A stretch of 64,000 nt of DNA, from assembly GCA_016584495.1 (NCBI GenBank), contig WAID01000015.1:1922501-1986500 (forward strand), in the 5' to 3' direction. The position numbers and the translations under genes were made by a program. Positions 11,669 through 23,300 of this stretch are shown here, in pieces (positions within the stretch are counted from its first letter, which is position 1; the number at the start of each line of letters is the position of its first letter). The notes under the pieces were generated by a model. It did not search any database and was not told the origin of the DNA. It was given only the letters and a program-made list of their open reading frames with translations. The DNA is from Celoporthe dispersa. Taxonomy: Eukaryota; Ascomycota; Sordariomycetes; Diaporthales; Cryphonectriaceae.

Positions 11669-12850
11669 ATGCTTTTCACTAAGATCGCCGCCGCCTGCGG
11701 CCTTGCTGCCGTGGCGAACGCCCACATGTTCCTTGCCACACCGGCCCGTTTTGCTACCCCTTCAGCCACCAACGGTCCTATCTCCTCCAGCGACTTCCCC
11801 TGCCAAGCAACAGGATCCATCACGTACAGCAGTGATACCGTCGAGGGATCGGATGCAACCGAGATGGCGCTCGGATCTGACCAGCCTCTTGCCTTTGAGG
11901 GTCAGAGTGTCCACGGTGGTGGCAGCTGCCAGATCTCCATCACCTACGACGAGAACCCCACATCCTCCAGTGTCTTCAAGGTCATCACCTCCATCGAGGG
12001 AGGCTGCGTTGCCCGGGACACCGCTGGAAACCTCGGATCGGACACATCGGCCACTGCTGCTGACCCTTACACCTACAACTTCACGATCCCCGACGATATT
12101 CCCACTGGAAACGCCGTGATCGCCTGGACCTGGTTTAACAAGGTCGGCAACCGTGAGATGTACATGCAGTGCGCCCCCGTCAAGTTGACCGGCACCTCTG
12201 GCTCCCAGTCCAACTACGACGCGCTGCCTGACATGTTCGTTGCCAACCTGGACGACGATGCTGATACTTGCCACACGCCTTCCGACACTGACCTGGTCTT
12301 CCCTGATCCGGGCGATGTCGTCCAGAAGCTCAACGGCGCCACCACCGCATGGGGTACGCCAACTGGTGACTGTACCGTCGGCGTCGACAGCGACTCTTCG
12401 GCCGCTGCCTCCAGCGAGACGACCAGCGCTGTTGTTGCAGTAAGCGCCTCTGCGACCGCCGCGGCTGGTGGCGTCTTTGCCACTTCCGCCGCTGCCGCCG
12501 CCACCACCACTGCTGCTGCCGAGACCTCTGAGGCTAGCGTCACCGCCGCCGCCGCCACCCCCACCGCCACAGGCTCCTCGTCTTCGTCGAGCGGTTCATC
12601 TTCCAGCGGCAGCACCCAGACCGGCGCCTGCTCCGATGAGGGCGACTACGTCTGCATCAGCAGCAGCACCTACCAGGTCTGCGCCTCTGGCGAGTGGTCT
12701 GTTGCCATGCCCGTGGCCGCCGGCACCTCCTGCAGCGGCTCCGGATCCGACTTCGAGATCGTTGCTGCCTCCAAGAGCCGATTCAGGAAGAGCCGCGCCG
12801 AGCGCCGCAACAAGAAGCGTGGTCTGCCTCTGCTCTTTGGCCAGGCCTAA
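11669..12850 (+). CDS. Secreted AA11 lytic polysaccharide monooxygenase (chitin-active family)
   Basis: This 393-aa intronless gene encodes a copper-dependent LPMO of family AA11, whose characterised members oxidatively cleave chitin. A signal peptide (residues 1-18, ending VANA) places His19 at the mature N-terminus as the first histidine-brace ligand. The second ligand is very probably His82 in SVHGGGSCQ, and Tyr165 in REMYMQCAP is the likely axial residue. The catalytic domain runs to about residue 230. Next comes a long Ser/Ala/Thr-rich, probably O-glycosylated linker. A small Cys-containing module follows (about 322-360, from CSDEGDYVC to GTSC), resembling the X278 chitin-binding module often found on AA11 proteins. 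The tail is strongly basic (RFRKSRAERRNKKR) and is unusual for a secreted enzyme. Likely roles are chitin recycling, cell-wall remodelling or attack on other fungi or arthropods. The ATG is the first in frame and is directly followed by the signal peptide. Confidence 0.9.
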   Translation: MLFTKIAAACGLAAVANAHMFLATPARFATPSATNGPISSSDFPCQATGSITYSSDTVEGSDATEMALGSDQPLAFEGQSVHGGGSCQISITYDENPTSSSVFKVITSIEGGCVARDTAGNLGSDTSATAADPYTYNFTIPDDIPTGNAVIAWTWFNKVGNREMYMQCAPVKLTGTSGSQSNYDALPDMFVANLDDDADTCHTPSDTDLVFPDPGDVVQKLNGATTAWGTPTGDCTVGVDSDSSAAASSETTSAVVAVSASATAAAGGVFATSAAAAATTTAAAETSEASVTAAAATPTATGSSSSSSGSSSSGSTQTGACSDEGDYVCISSSTYQVCASGEWSVAMPVAAGTSCSGSGSDFEIVAASKSRFRKSRAERRNKKRGLPLLFGQA

Positions 12851-14348
12851 GCCAGTCAGTTACTTGACGACAGGGCTCTTCCGAACCCACCTTCTTCTTC
12901 TCTTCTTTTTCCCCTCCCTCCTGCGGCCTCTTTCCTTCCTGGATGGAGAAACGGAGTCCCGGGTGGTCTTTAGGGCTTATGAATGGACATGTGGACGATA
13001 CCAACTGTAAAAAAAAATATCTCTGGGCGTTGGGCGATCTTGGTCTTTTACCTTCTTGACTGTATCATTTACACACCGGTCCTTGGATTACCTGTGATGG
13101 TTCCTTGGACCTTTTGCATATGCAGGCCGCATTGAGTCTTCTGCGGAAGAGACACTCGCTTGATAGAGAGAGAATACCATGCCAATTGGCTGATATATCC
13201 AAATGCATCGTGCACTATTGCTTGTCTTAATGAAAGTTGATGTGTGAAGTAGCTATTAGCTCTGCCTGGTTGGTTCAGATGACTAACATGACGAAATCGT
13301 TTCAAATGTACATACTACACTAGGTGGTACGGTACGTTAAAGTGTGTAGTCGGGACAGGATGATTCAGCCAACCGTTTGTCGACTCAATACCTGATTGGC
13401 CTAAAAGGGCACAGCCTCGAGCCCGTTTCCCGTAAGGCTCTCTCGAGCTTAGAGGTCTATGGAGATAAGACGTTGACGTCGAGAAGAAGCGGGCCTCCTG
13501 TCCCATCTCCCGTCCAGAGAAAGAAAAATAAAAAGAAAAACAAAAAAACCCAAGACTCCAGCTCACTTCGCTGGTGCTATCAGTCGAGGACAGATCGCAC
13601 GTCATCACATGTGACGATAGAAATGACGTCTCGGCCCTGTCGGATGAGAGGACGGGATGGTCCAGTCCCGGAGGGCGACAAGGCTGAACGAGTACCGTAC
13701 TCTGATAGGATACCTTAAGGAAATTTAACCAACCGGCAGTCGCATCCGAGTGAAGTAGGGATGTAAGGGTCGTTACTGCTCTTCAGAAAATCCGATATTT
13801 TAGAGTTGGTCTGGAGGCTCAGAGATAAGATCGATCCGATAAGAGCAGCTTTCCCAAGTGATCCCCGTATGGCTTTCTTTTTCGACCAATAGTTTCCCTC
13901 TAAATTCTTACGTAACTGCATTAGCTCCAGTTGATTTTGGCGACTGGATGCCCCAGCACTTGGATTCTTGTCAGTCTCTCTGTCCCACATCTCTTCAATA
14001 CTAGCAGCGCACCCTACGCGTCGAGAGAACAGTTCCAACTCCGCTGCACCTACCTGCCTTACAACACCACCACCAACACCTGAGCTTTCGTTTGAAGTCT
14101 GAATACGACGAACCTTGACTGGCATACTTCGCGCCTGCCCCTTCTTATTATGAATTAAGCTGGCGCTGGCAGGGCTACCCGGCGCAACTTCTAAGGCTAC
14201 CTTGAGCTCATCGGCCCCCGTGCAGTTAAACCGCCTCGCGCAACGAAACATCCTTGGGGCCCAGCGCCCACACCCACACGCTACGTCGTAGCGACAGACA
14301 GCGTTCCATGGCATTTCTGCAGGTGGAATCTCGACACTAGCAGCGACC
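12851..14348. other. Intergenic region between AA11 gene and tra1
   Basis: No gene is supported. Pyrimidine-rich DNA follows the LPMO stop (about 12890-12930), and an A/AAG-rich patch lies at 13514-13549. The 227-aa minus-strand frame at 13715-14398 overlaps the tra1 start and shows no domain. The last few hundred bases are presumably the tra1 promoter and leader. Confidence 0.45.
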
Positions 14349-17300
14349 ATGTCGCAACTCCTCGACGATGTGGTGAAGCGCCTCACGTCGTCGGACACTG
14401 GTTAGTTGGCGAGGCTGTCGCTCCATCCCACAGCACGTACTAATGAATCGTTTGCGGTGCCGCAGAGTCCCGCGCAAAGGTCGAGGCCGCGACGACGCTG
14501 CGCGACAACCTGGATGTCTTTGTGAATGGCCCCAACTACAAGATCTTCCTGCAGAAGGTCATGCCCATCTTCATCAGCACCCTCAACGGACCATGCATTT
14601 TCCAGAGCACCTCCAATGAACAGGTAAGGCGCCGTGGTCGTCACGCTCTCCCAGGCCGTGCTGACTCTGTTGCAGAAACTCCGAAACACCATCCTCGAGA
14701 TCCTCCACCGATTCCCTACAGCCCCGTCGCCGACCGAGCCGTTCCAGGACTACGCCCTCGAGACCGTCGAGTTGCTGATGAAGCTCGTGCGCAACGACAA
14801 CGAGGAGAATGCCGTCATCTGTGTCAAGGTCATCTCCGACATCATGCGGCACCAGCCGAAGGTGGTCCAGAATAAGGTGCAGGACTTCCTCAGCCTGATC
14901 CAAGAGCTGTTCGAGCAGATGGAGCGGGTAGTCCGGGAACAGCTGGACAACGAGCCGACACCTGCGGCCGGCGGCCTGCCTTCGACACCCTCAAGCTCGC
15001 AGACGAACTTCCACCAGCACCAGAGTCCTCGGCCCCCGTCACCAACAGCAACAACAACAGAGTTTGGGGTGGAACAACCGACCGCCCGCCCGCTGCTCAA
15101 GGGCATGCAGTCCTTCAAGGTCTTGTCGGAGTGCCCGATCATCGTGGTGTCGATCTTCCAGGTCTATCGCACGACTGTCCCAACCAATGTCAAGGCTTTC
15201 GTGCCGTTGATCAAGAGCGTGCTCTGCCTGCAGGCCAAAGCCCAGGAGCAAGCACACGCCGACGCAGCCGCCAGGGGAGAGATGTTCGCAGGTGTCAGCC
15301 CAGATATCAAGAACAGGGCAGCTTTTGGAGAGTTCATCACAGCACAGGTCAAGACTATGAGTTTTCTGGCCTACCTGCTCAGGCAGTACTCGCAACAGCT
15401 CACTGACTTTCTCCCCACGTTACCGGACATCGTCGTTCGGCTGTTGAAAGACTGCCCCCGCGAGAAGTCAAGTGCGAGAAAGGAGCTGCTCGTCGCGATC
15501 CGCCACATCATCAATTTCAACTTCAGAAAAATCTTCCTGACCAAGATTGATGAGCTGTTGGACGAGAGAACGCTGATCGGAGATGGGCTCACCGTCTACG
15601 AGAACATGCGGCCACTGGCCTACAGCATGCTGGCAGACCTCATCCACCACGTGAGGGACTCGCTCAGCCCTGCGCAGATTAGGAAGACTGTGGAAGTCTA
15701 CACGAGGAACCTCCAGGACCCTTTCCCCGGCACCAGTTTCCAAACTATGAGTGCGAAACTGCTGCTGAACATGGCAGAGTGCATCGCCAAGATGGACAAC
15801 AAAGTCGACGCTCGACATTACCTGATCCTGATCTTGAATGCCATTGGAGACAAGTTCGCGGCGATGAACCGGCAATACGCCAACGCAGTAAAGCTTTCCA
15901 AGTTGTACGCGAAGCAGACAAGGGAGCAGATCCAGGACACATACCTCGCGGACAAGGCAGATCCTCCAGACTGGGACGAGGTCGACATCTTCAACGCGAT
16001 GCCCATCAAGACCTCGAATCCTCGTGAGAAGGGAGCGGATCCTGTGGTTGACAACAAGTTTCTGTTCAAGAACTTGATGAATGGTCTCAAGAACACGTTT
16101 TACCAGCTCAGAATCTGCAATCCCCCGCACGCTTTAGAGCAGGCGAATGCTCCGCCGCACTGGGTCGACGTTGCGTACGGATTTAGTCCTGAGGAGGTGC
16201 AGGTGATCATCAAGCTTTTCCGAGAGGGCGCGTACGTGTTCCGCTACTACGAGATCGGCAAGCCTATGCACGAGTCGCAGTATCAATCGGCGGTCGAGTA
16301 TATGGCCAACTTCTACATGAACTCGAGCACCAAGGAGGAGAAAGACCTTCTGGAGACCTTCGCAACTGTCTTCCACAGCATCGACCCGGCGACTTTCAAC
16401 GAGGTCTTTCAACAGGAGATACCTCACCTCTACGAGATGATCTTCGACCACACTGGACTTTTGCACATCCCTCAGTTCTTCCTTGCCAGCGAGGCAACCT
16501 CACCCAGCTTCTGTGGTATGCTGCTCAGGTTCCTAATGGAGCACATTGAGGATGTCGGATCAGCCGACGTGAAGAAGGCCTCTATACTCTTGAGACTCTT
16601 CAAGTTGGCCTTCATGGCCGTGACTCTGTTCGCCGCCCAGAATGAGCAGGTCTTGCTCCCGCACGTCGTCGACATTGTGACCAAGTCCATAGAGTACTCC
16701 ACGAAAGCGGAAGAGCCCATGAACTACTTCCTGCTTCTCCGATCGCTCTTTAGGAGCATCGGTGGTGGAAAGTTCGAGCATCTCTATAAGAAGATACTGC
16801 CGCTCTTGGAGATGCTCTTGGACGTCCTCAACAACCTGCTCAGGGCAGCCAGGAAGCCCTCGGAGCGGGATCTCTACGTGGAGCTTTGCTTGACTGTCCC
16901 AGCCAGGCTGAGCAATCTGCTCCCACACCTCAGTTTTCTGATGCGTCCCCTCGTCGTTGCCTTGCGTGCGGGTAGCGAACTGGTGGGCCAGGGCCTGCGG
17001 ACTCTCGAACTCTGTGTGGATAATTTGACAGCAGATTACCTCGATCCGATTATGGCACCTGTGATGGACGAGCTCATGACAGCGCTTTTTGATCACCTCA
17101 AACCAGCGCCTTATTCACACTTCCATGCCCACACCACACTGAGGATCCTCGGAAAGTTGGGCGGGCGGAATCGCAAGTACATGACGGACGCCATCCCTCT
17201 TGACTACAAACAATTCATCGATGATTTCTCAAGCTTCGACCTGCGGCTCATCGGGTCTAAGAAGGAGAGAGCGTTCCCTGCCAACATGGGGATCCAGCTC

Positions 17301-20300
17301 GCCATCTCAAAACTGACTGAAGTTCCCAAACCTACCAAGAGTGGGTCGCCCAAGGAATTCGATGGGTACTACAAAGAGAAGGCCTTCCAGTTCCTGAAGG
17401 CACACCTGAAGCTGCGCATCGGTCACGACAACCTGCCCGATGATCTCCCTCGGCTGGTACGACTTCAGGTTCAGGACCTGCTGGCACGCAAGACCGACGC
17501 CGACTTTTCTATCTTCGAGTCTTCTGATCGCCAACGTTCAGTGCCCAACAAAGAAGATCAGGATGACACGCTGAAGCGACTGATCAAGGCTATGATGTTT
17601 GCCAGTTCTCTTCCGGATTTCAAGGAAGAGGCCAATGCCTTCTTACTCAATCTGTGCCGGCATTTTGCTATCATCGAGGTGGGCAGGGCTCTCGTCGACT
17701 GCAAACGGAGCTCGAGCCCTTTCGATGTGAACGCCGGCGAGGGGCCCATGTGTCTTGATACCCGTGTCTTATGCGATGCAATCCTCGAGTCGCTGGCTTC
17801 CGAACACCCAGAGGTACGGTCGGCAGCCCAGCGCGCAACACAAGAGGTCTACAACTCCGCAGCCACCATACTTGGATCCCCAAGCCAAGTCTTCCGCTTG
17901 ACATTTTTCCACAATCTCGGATCTGCCTTTTGTCACGGATGCTACGAGGAGGAATGGTTTACCAAAGCCGGCGGTAGTCTTGGTATCCAGATGCTTCTCA
18001 CTGACGTTGACCTGGGAGATCAATGGATCAACATGAAGCAGGCTGAATGTCTCAAAGCACTGCTGTTTGTGGTCAAGGACATGCCACAGGACCTCCCTGA
18101 AGGTACAAGGCGCGCCGCACAGGACACTCTGGATATACTTCTCACCAGAATCACCAAGAACATCAAGAAGGAGGACTGTCTGCCAGTGCCACAGCAGAGA
18201 GGACAGCCAGCTCCCAAACAGCCGCGGATGTCGCATATTTGCAATGTGCTCAACCAGGAGCTGTCGCACATGAACAAGCACGTCCGTGAGACTGCGAAGC
18301 GGTGTCTCGATACCATCGCAAAGGCTGCAGACGCACAGGTCTGGGAGCTGCTGGAGCCACATAGGGACCGCCTCTTGAACCAGATATACGCCAAACCGCT
18401 TAGAGCACTGCCTTTCCCGGTGCAAATTGGCTACATCGACGCGGTCACATACTATATGTCTCTAAAGCCTGATTTCGTCAAGATGGACGAAAATCTTACC
18501 CGGTTGCTTATGGAGTCGCTGGCGTTGGCTGAGGCGACCGACGACTCGCTGGCCACCAAGGCTGCCGAGTTTAGGACGCAAAACTACATCGTGAGCCTTC
18601 GGGTAGCCTGCATCAAAATCCTAAGCACAGCGATGGACTTCGAGGACTTCATGAAGCCGGCTCAGCCGAACCAGCCGAACAAGGACAGGACAAGGATCGT
18701 GGCGACGTTCTTCAAATGCTTGTATTTGCAGCAAACTCCGATCATCGACTCCGCCTACGACGCCCTGAAGACGGTCCTGTCGCAGAACAACAAGCTGCCC
18801 AAGGACCTACTCCAGTCAGGGCTTAGGCCCGTCTTGGCCAGCCTTCAGGATGCTAAGAGGCTGAGTCTTCAGGGGCTCAACAACCTCGGCCGCCTTCTCA
18901 AGCTCTTGACCTCTTATTTCAAGGTCGAGATAGGCCAGCGCCTCCTGGACCACGTCAAGAAACTTGCCGAAGCAAATGTCTTACAACAACTTTCTTTCAC
19001 ATTTTTCGAGCAGCATGAGGTGATGGAAGTGATAGCGGCAGTGTTCAACATATTCCACCTGCTTCCCCCGGCTGCAGAGAGCTACAAGGTGCAGGTCATT
19101 GACACGATCTTGGAGCTGGAAGAGAGATTGCGACGAACCAACCAGAGCCCGTTCCGGAAACCAGTGTATAAATATCTGAACCGTTACTCCCAGGATGTAT
19201 GGGCTCTCCAATTGAGCAAGATCCGCGAAATCAAGTACGGGAGGTTTTTTGCCCAAGTACTTCATGCTGCCGACAGCGGTCCGCTCCGAGATGTCGCTAC
19301 GGCAAACATCGGGAATTTGATTCAGGCTTGCAATGAGACTCCAGCAGAGGACCAGCAAGCAAAGGCCACTGCCGTGGTGAACGCAGTCAATACTATCAAT
19401 GCCCTCTGTCAGCACAATTCCACGGCCTGGATGGCTAAGAAGGAGATCTTGGCCTGGCTGAAGCAGGTGGGCAACGACCTAGAACAACTACTCAAAGGGA
19501 ACAAAGTGCAAGGCCAACTGCGGCTCGCTGCGCATCAGGCCGTGGAGAATGTCACCGCGATCGGGATGAAGTTTCTCGAGAAGAATCCCGAGGATCTGGA
19601 CTCACTCTTCTCTCTCATTGACTCTGTCACGGTCGGTCACCTCAGACAGACGCAGAGCCTCTTTTCTTATATTCACGACAACATCATCTGCAATGAATCC
19701 ATCGAGTACTGGAGGACTATCATCCTGCGATGCCTCGAAGTCTATGCCGGGAGGACCGCCTCTCAAAAGACCAAGGTCTTCTTGCTGCATTACATTGTCA
19801 ACCCAATCGTCGCCATGGACGTGATGCGACATTGGGATGAGCCGGAGCAGCGTTCGAACCGCTTGATTGACAGGGCAGTCATCGACTCCATCAGCACCAA
19901 GATCTGGAAGGCTAGCCTCGCCGACCCGCAGGATGACCTGACACAGCCCGGCATTGATCACACCAGGATGGAGGTGCTGCAATTGTCGGCGATGCTGATC
20001 AAGTACCACAACACAATCATTCAGGATGCTCGGAAGGACATCATCAAGTTCGGCTGGACATATATCAGGCTGGATGATGCGCTCAACAAACACGCAGCCT
20101 ACGTTGTCCTGTGTTACTTCATTGCGAACTATGACACGCCTGCGAAGATTGTGACCCAGGTTTATCTCTCCCTGCTGAAGAACAACCAGAACGAGGGTCG
20201 CACGCTTGTGACTCAGGCATTAGAACTGATGGCACCGGTTCTGCCCAAGAGATGCAGCCCGGTGCAGCCTGCTGATCCGCGAAACGCCGTCTGGTCCGTC

Positions 20301-23300
20301 GGCCCCAGGCGCATCCTTGCCGAAGAAGGGCAGAACGTCCAACAGATGACGAGCATCTTCCAGTTCCTGGTGCGACACCCGGACCTCTTCTATGAGACCC
20401 GCGACAAGTTCGCTGTCCTCGTCATACAATGTCTCCGGAAGGTGGCTAATCCCCCGAATCCGTCTTTCGAGAGCCGGCGCCTTGCTCTCAACATGATGTG
20501 GCTCATCTGGGAATGGGAGAAGCGACGTGTAACAGGCAAGGGGGCAGATTCGTCAAGCACGGCCTCAATGTCGCCGGCCAGCAAGAAGCGAAAACTCGAC
20601 GAGATGGCGAATTCCTCCCCACCGACTGCCCGACAGACTGCCACTGGGGAAAAGGCCGAGTATCAGATTCCCGCGCCAGTCCGCCAAAAGATGGTCAAGT
20701 ACCTGGTCGAGTTCATCGCTCAGCTGAATGAGCGGTATCCTCTTCCATCCAGCAAGACTCAGGAAGGGCTGCAGCCTGGTCACCCGATGTCTCCGGATCT
20801 CAACAAGAAGGCGATGACACTGCTGTACAACCTGTTACTCCCCGAGTACTGGGCTGACCTCGATGTTGACCTCTTCCCAAACGTCACCGATGTCGTCCTC
20901 GCCAGCGACAAGACGACCCAGATCTTGAACGCCGACCCGGACAACAAGGATCGATACGACGAGAAATTCATCACGAACATCGTCAACACACTGCAAGTCG
21001 TGCGCATCATCGTGAATTCGAAGTCGGACGAGTGGATCTTGAAGAACGTGGTCCAGATCCAGAAAATCCTTGAGAAGTGTCTCAAATCCGAAAACCCTGA
21101 GCTTCAGGACTGTTTGCACACGGCAGATCCCGAATTTGATGATGGACGAGACATACGGGCCACCGTCAAGCGGGTCCTAGACGCTGTGCCTTATACGTCC
21201 GAGGACGTAGCGATGGAAGATGCTGACGGCGAAGGAGAGCCCGAAGCGCCAAATTCCGAATTCATCACGTTCCTGTCCAACCTTGCGACTGAGACGATGG
21301 CATCAGCCAATTATGTGTCCGGCATCAATATTTTGTGGTCGCTAGGCAATTGTCGACCTTCGACGATTGATGCTCACATACCCGCCATTATGAAGTCGCT
21401 GCAGTCGAAACTAGCACGCGATCACGTCTCTCACTACACGGCTCTCAGCCAAGAGGCGAATATGTCTGTCCGTCCTGCTGATCAGAATGCGCCTGTCAAG
21501 ATGGAAGACTACGATCTAGAGATACAGACAGGGCTCATGCTCAAGGCCATCGACGTCACCGCTAAGCGGATGGAGAAGCTCGGAGATAACAGGAGACCCT
21601 TCCTCAGCGTTCTAGCGACGCTGGTCGAGAAGTCCTTACACATTCCCCTCTGCGAGAAGATCTTGGAGATGGTCGAGAGCTGGATTTTCCGCTCGGAGGG
21701 GACGTGGCCCACGCTCAAGGAGAAGACGGCGGTACTTCACAAGATGCTCACCTTCGAGCACCGCGCCGACCCAAAAATGCTCACCAAGTACCTGGACCTC
21801 GTTCTTCGCATCTATGAGGACCCGAAGATCACTAGGACTGAACTCACCGTGCGGATGGAACATGCTTTCCTGATTGGTACTCGGGCGCAGGACGTTGGCA
21901 TGAGGAATCGTTTCATGGCCCTCCTGGATCGGAGCCTGTCCAAGACGGCCAGCGCCCGCCTGCTCTATGTCATCAACACTCAGAACTGGGATACATTGGG
22001 CGAGACTTTCTGGCTCGCGCAGGCCTCGCAGCTGCTTCTTGGATCCGTGGAGACCAACGGCATTGTACATTTGCACCAGGACGACTTCCGGACTCTGTCA
22101 GCGTCACGGCTTTTTGGCAACTACGCGAAGGATTCCAGGCAGCCGACACTGATGGCAGACGACAAGTATGATGCTTTCATGTCTAACCACCGCCGTTTCA
22201 TGTCTGAGCTCGCGGACGTCAGAGTCCGCGACATTATCGACCCGCTTACTCAACTTCAACACATTGATGCGTACCTGGCCAAGGAGCTCTGGGAGACCTT
22301 GTTCCCGATGTACTGGTCCGCGACCATCAAGGAGGAGCGCGAGGAGTTGAAGCGTGGCCTAGTGCTCTTGTTGACAAAGGACTACCACCAGCGACAGCTT
22401 GACAAGAGGCCAAATGTGATTCAGGCCCTGCTCAAAGGTGCTGCGAAGGCGACACCTGAATGCAGAATCCCAGCTCACGTTATGAAGTACGCGGCCCAGA
22501 CTTTCGATTCGTGGTACACGGCCCTCGTCCAGCTCGAGGAAGTTGCGGTCAACCAGGAGGCGTCCGATAGCGATAAAGTCAGGGAGAGCAACCTGAATGC
22601 TCTCGTCGAGCTTTACGCCAACCTCAAGGAGGACGATTACTTCTACGGCACGTGGCGTCGGAGGTGTGATTTCATCGAGACAAACAGCGCTCTGTCATAC
22701 GAGCAAAACGGCATGTGGGACAAGGCCCAGGAGATGTACGAGTCTGCACAGGTGAAGGCGAGGACAGGCGCTCTTCCTTTCTCCCAGGCCGAGTATACGC
22801 TGTGGGAAGATCACTGGGTCCTGTGTGCACAGAAACTCCAGCAGTGGGACATACTTCAGGATTTCTCCAAACACGAACACATCCAGGACCTGCTCTTAGA
22901 GTGTGCCTGGCGCAACCAAGATATGTGGTCATCGGCAGAAAACAAGGAGCACATCGAGGGCATGATCAAGGGGCTCATGGATGCCCCAACCCCTCGCCGA
23001 GCGTTCTTCCAGGCTTTCATGACTCTGCGCAAGTTCCACGACGGGACGGAGTCTCAGCAGGACTTCCAGCGGTGTGTCGATGAGGCTATCCAGCTATCGA
23101 TCCGGAAGTGGCACCAGCTGCCAAAGCAAACGACCCATGCCCATGTGCCGCTCTTGCAGAACTTCCAGCAGCTGGTGGAGCTGCATGATGCTAGCGTTAT
23201 CTGCGCCAGCCTCGCAATCACCAACCAACAGAACCTGGATGTCAAATCAAGCGAGCTCAAGCTGCTGCTTAGCGGGTGGCGCGAGCGCTTGCCCAACGTC

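Noticed and set aside
13715..14398. 227-aa open frame on the minus strand
   Set aside because: Overlaps the tra1 start codon and promoter; no recognisable domain.
14634..14675. ATG at 14634 as the tra1 start
   Set aside because: It lies in the second intron; the conserved N-terminus MSQLLDDVV through STSNEQ is encoded by two upstream exons with good splice sites.
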